Below are positions 63,769-64,000 of a stretch of 64,000 bases of DNA, piece after piece. Every line of letters starts with the position of its first letter. The first letter of the stretch is position 1. Made by a program: the position numbers and the translations under genes. Source of the DNA: Hymenobacter psychrotolerans DSM 18569 (lineage in GTDB: Bacteria > Bacteroidota > Bacteroidia > Cytophagales > Hymenobacteraceae); NCBI RefSeq assembly GCF_900142395.1, contig NZ_FRAS01000018.1, positions 35,051 through 99,050 of the forward strand, given 5' to 3'. The notes below the pieces were generated by a model that saw only the letters and a program-made list of their open reading frames with translations, was not told the DNA's origin and made no database searches.

Positions 63769-64000
63769 CAGCCCGCTTCGATCGGAAGCCGGGACCCGGA
63801 CTCAGCAGATGAGTCACTACGTTGCTTCACACGAGAAGCGACGCACGTTCTTTGAATGGATGGAAAGACAAATGAAAGGGCTTTGGTAGCTCACTTCTTC
63901 GGAAGGGAGGCTGCTGAAGACCACGCGTAGAACAAAAGGAATTGAACAGCTCGTACACACGAGTCGGATCAGCACTCGACATCGTCTGTGGTTCGCCACG
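63769..64000 (+). other. Probable rRNA operon leader, 16S gene beyond the window
   Basis: The stretch after the last promoter contains GTTCTTTGAA (63847-63856), a boxA-like antitermination element, followed by GGATGGAAAGACAAATGAAA. No 16S start (GAGTTTGATCCTGGCTC) is reached by 64000. No plausible protein gene is present. Identity as rrn leader is inferred from the strong tandem promoters and boxA-like element. Confidence 0.55.

Noticed and set aside
63285..63889. Overlapping open frames of 175 and 180 residues in the tandem promoter region
   Set aside because: They follow the repeats, have no recognisable domain, are Arg/Lys/Cys-rich low-quality frames, and cover five strong promoters.
63769..64000. 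Start of the 16S rRNA gene
   Set aside because: The conserved 5' region of 16S (GAGTTTGATCCTGGCTC) is not reached before 64000.

Overview
The window looks like a chromosomal segment of a GC-rich, Hymenobacter-like member of the Bacteroidota (Cytophagales). The evidence is Bacteroidota-type promoters (TTG, about 20 bp, TAnnTTTG) before rplU, metH, nrdA, an Rrf2 gene and the rrn leader; lineage-typical proteins (DUF5686/carboxypeptidase-regulatory-like protein, Omp85-like surface antigen, VF530 protein, OFA transporter with its small partner); and high GC throughout except one AT-rich gene at 23.9-24.7 kb. Species is inferred, not proven.

Layout. 0-9 kb: metal-binding lipoprotein, methyltransferase, ZIP transporter, the CbpA/CbpM chaperone pair, cell-wall genes (RlpA-like, GH25 lysozyme), an Hsp20 and small stress or accessory genes. 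9-11 kb: an Rrf2 regulator, a short HlyD-like adaptor and an acyl carrier protein, with the same dyad before the first two genes. 11-19.6 kb: pirin, a YqjM-type old yellow enzyme, an M13 peptidase, a BlaI-like regulator behind tandem palindromes, several members of a small paralogous family (one broken), short secreted proteins and a second Hsp20. 19.7-24.7 kb: pectinesterase, a hydrolase, an intergenic repeat element, a six-unit 41-bp array and the AT-rich orphan gene. 24.8-30.6 kb: nrdA and nrdB (class I ribonucleotide reductase), a DnaA-box cluster, rplU and rpmA. 30.6-40.7 kb: cyclase, hydrolase, HemW-like protein, Omp85 protein, initiator tRNA, DUF5686 protein and a second old yellow enzyme. 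41-46 kb: a SAM-I riboswitch followed by metH and metF. 46-49.5 kb: TPR, TonB-like, lipoprotein and amidase genes.

49.6-63.1 kb is a molybdenum-cofactor and formate-type oxidoreductase island: an OFA-family MFS transporter plus a 47-residue partner, moeA, moaC, a MobB-like/MobA fusion, moaE, moaD, moaA, a MOT1-type molybdate transporter, a MoeB-rhodanese protein, fdhD, a small conserved protein and a large FdhF/YdeP-family molybdoenzyme. The set supplies molybdate uptake, most steps of cofactor synthesis, the sulfuration factor FdhD and one terminal enzyme, so it is probably one functional unit. MogA/MoaB is not seen here.

The last 700 bp hold five near-identical Bacteroidota promoters in an imperfect tandem array (spacing 88-100 bp), followed by a leader with a boxA-like element. 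This is most likely the promoter region of a ribosomal RNA operon whose 16S gene starts beyond the window.
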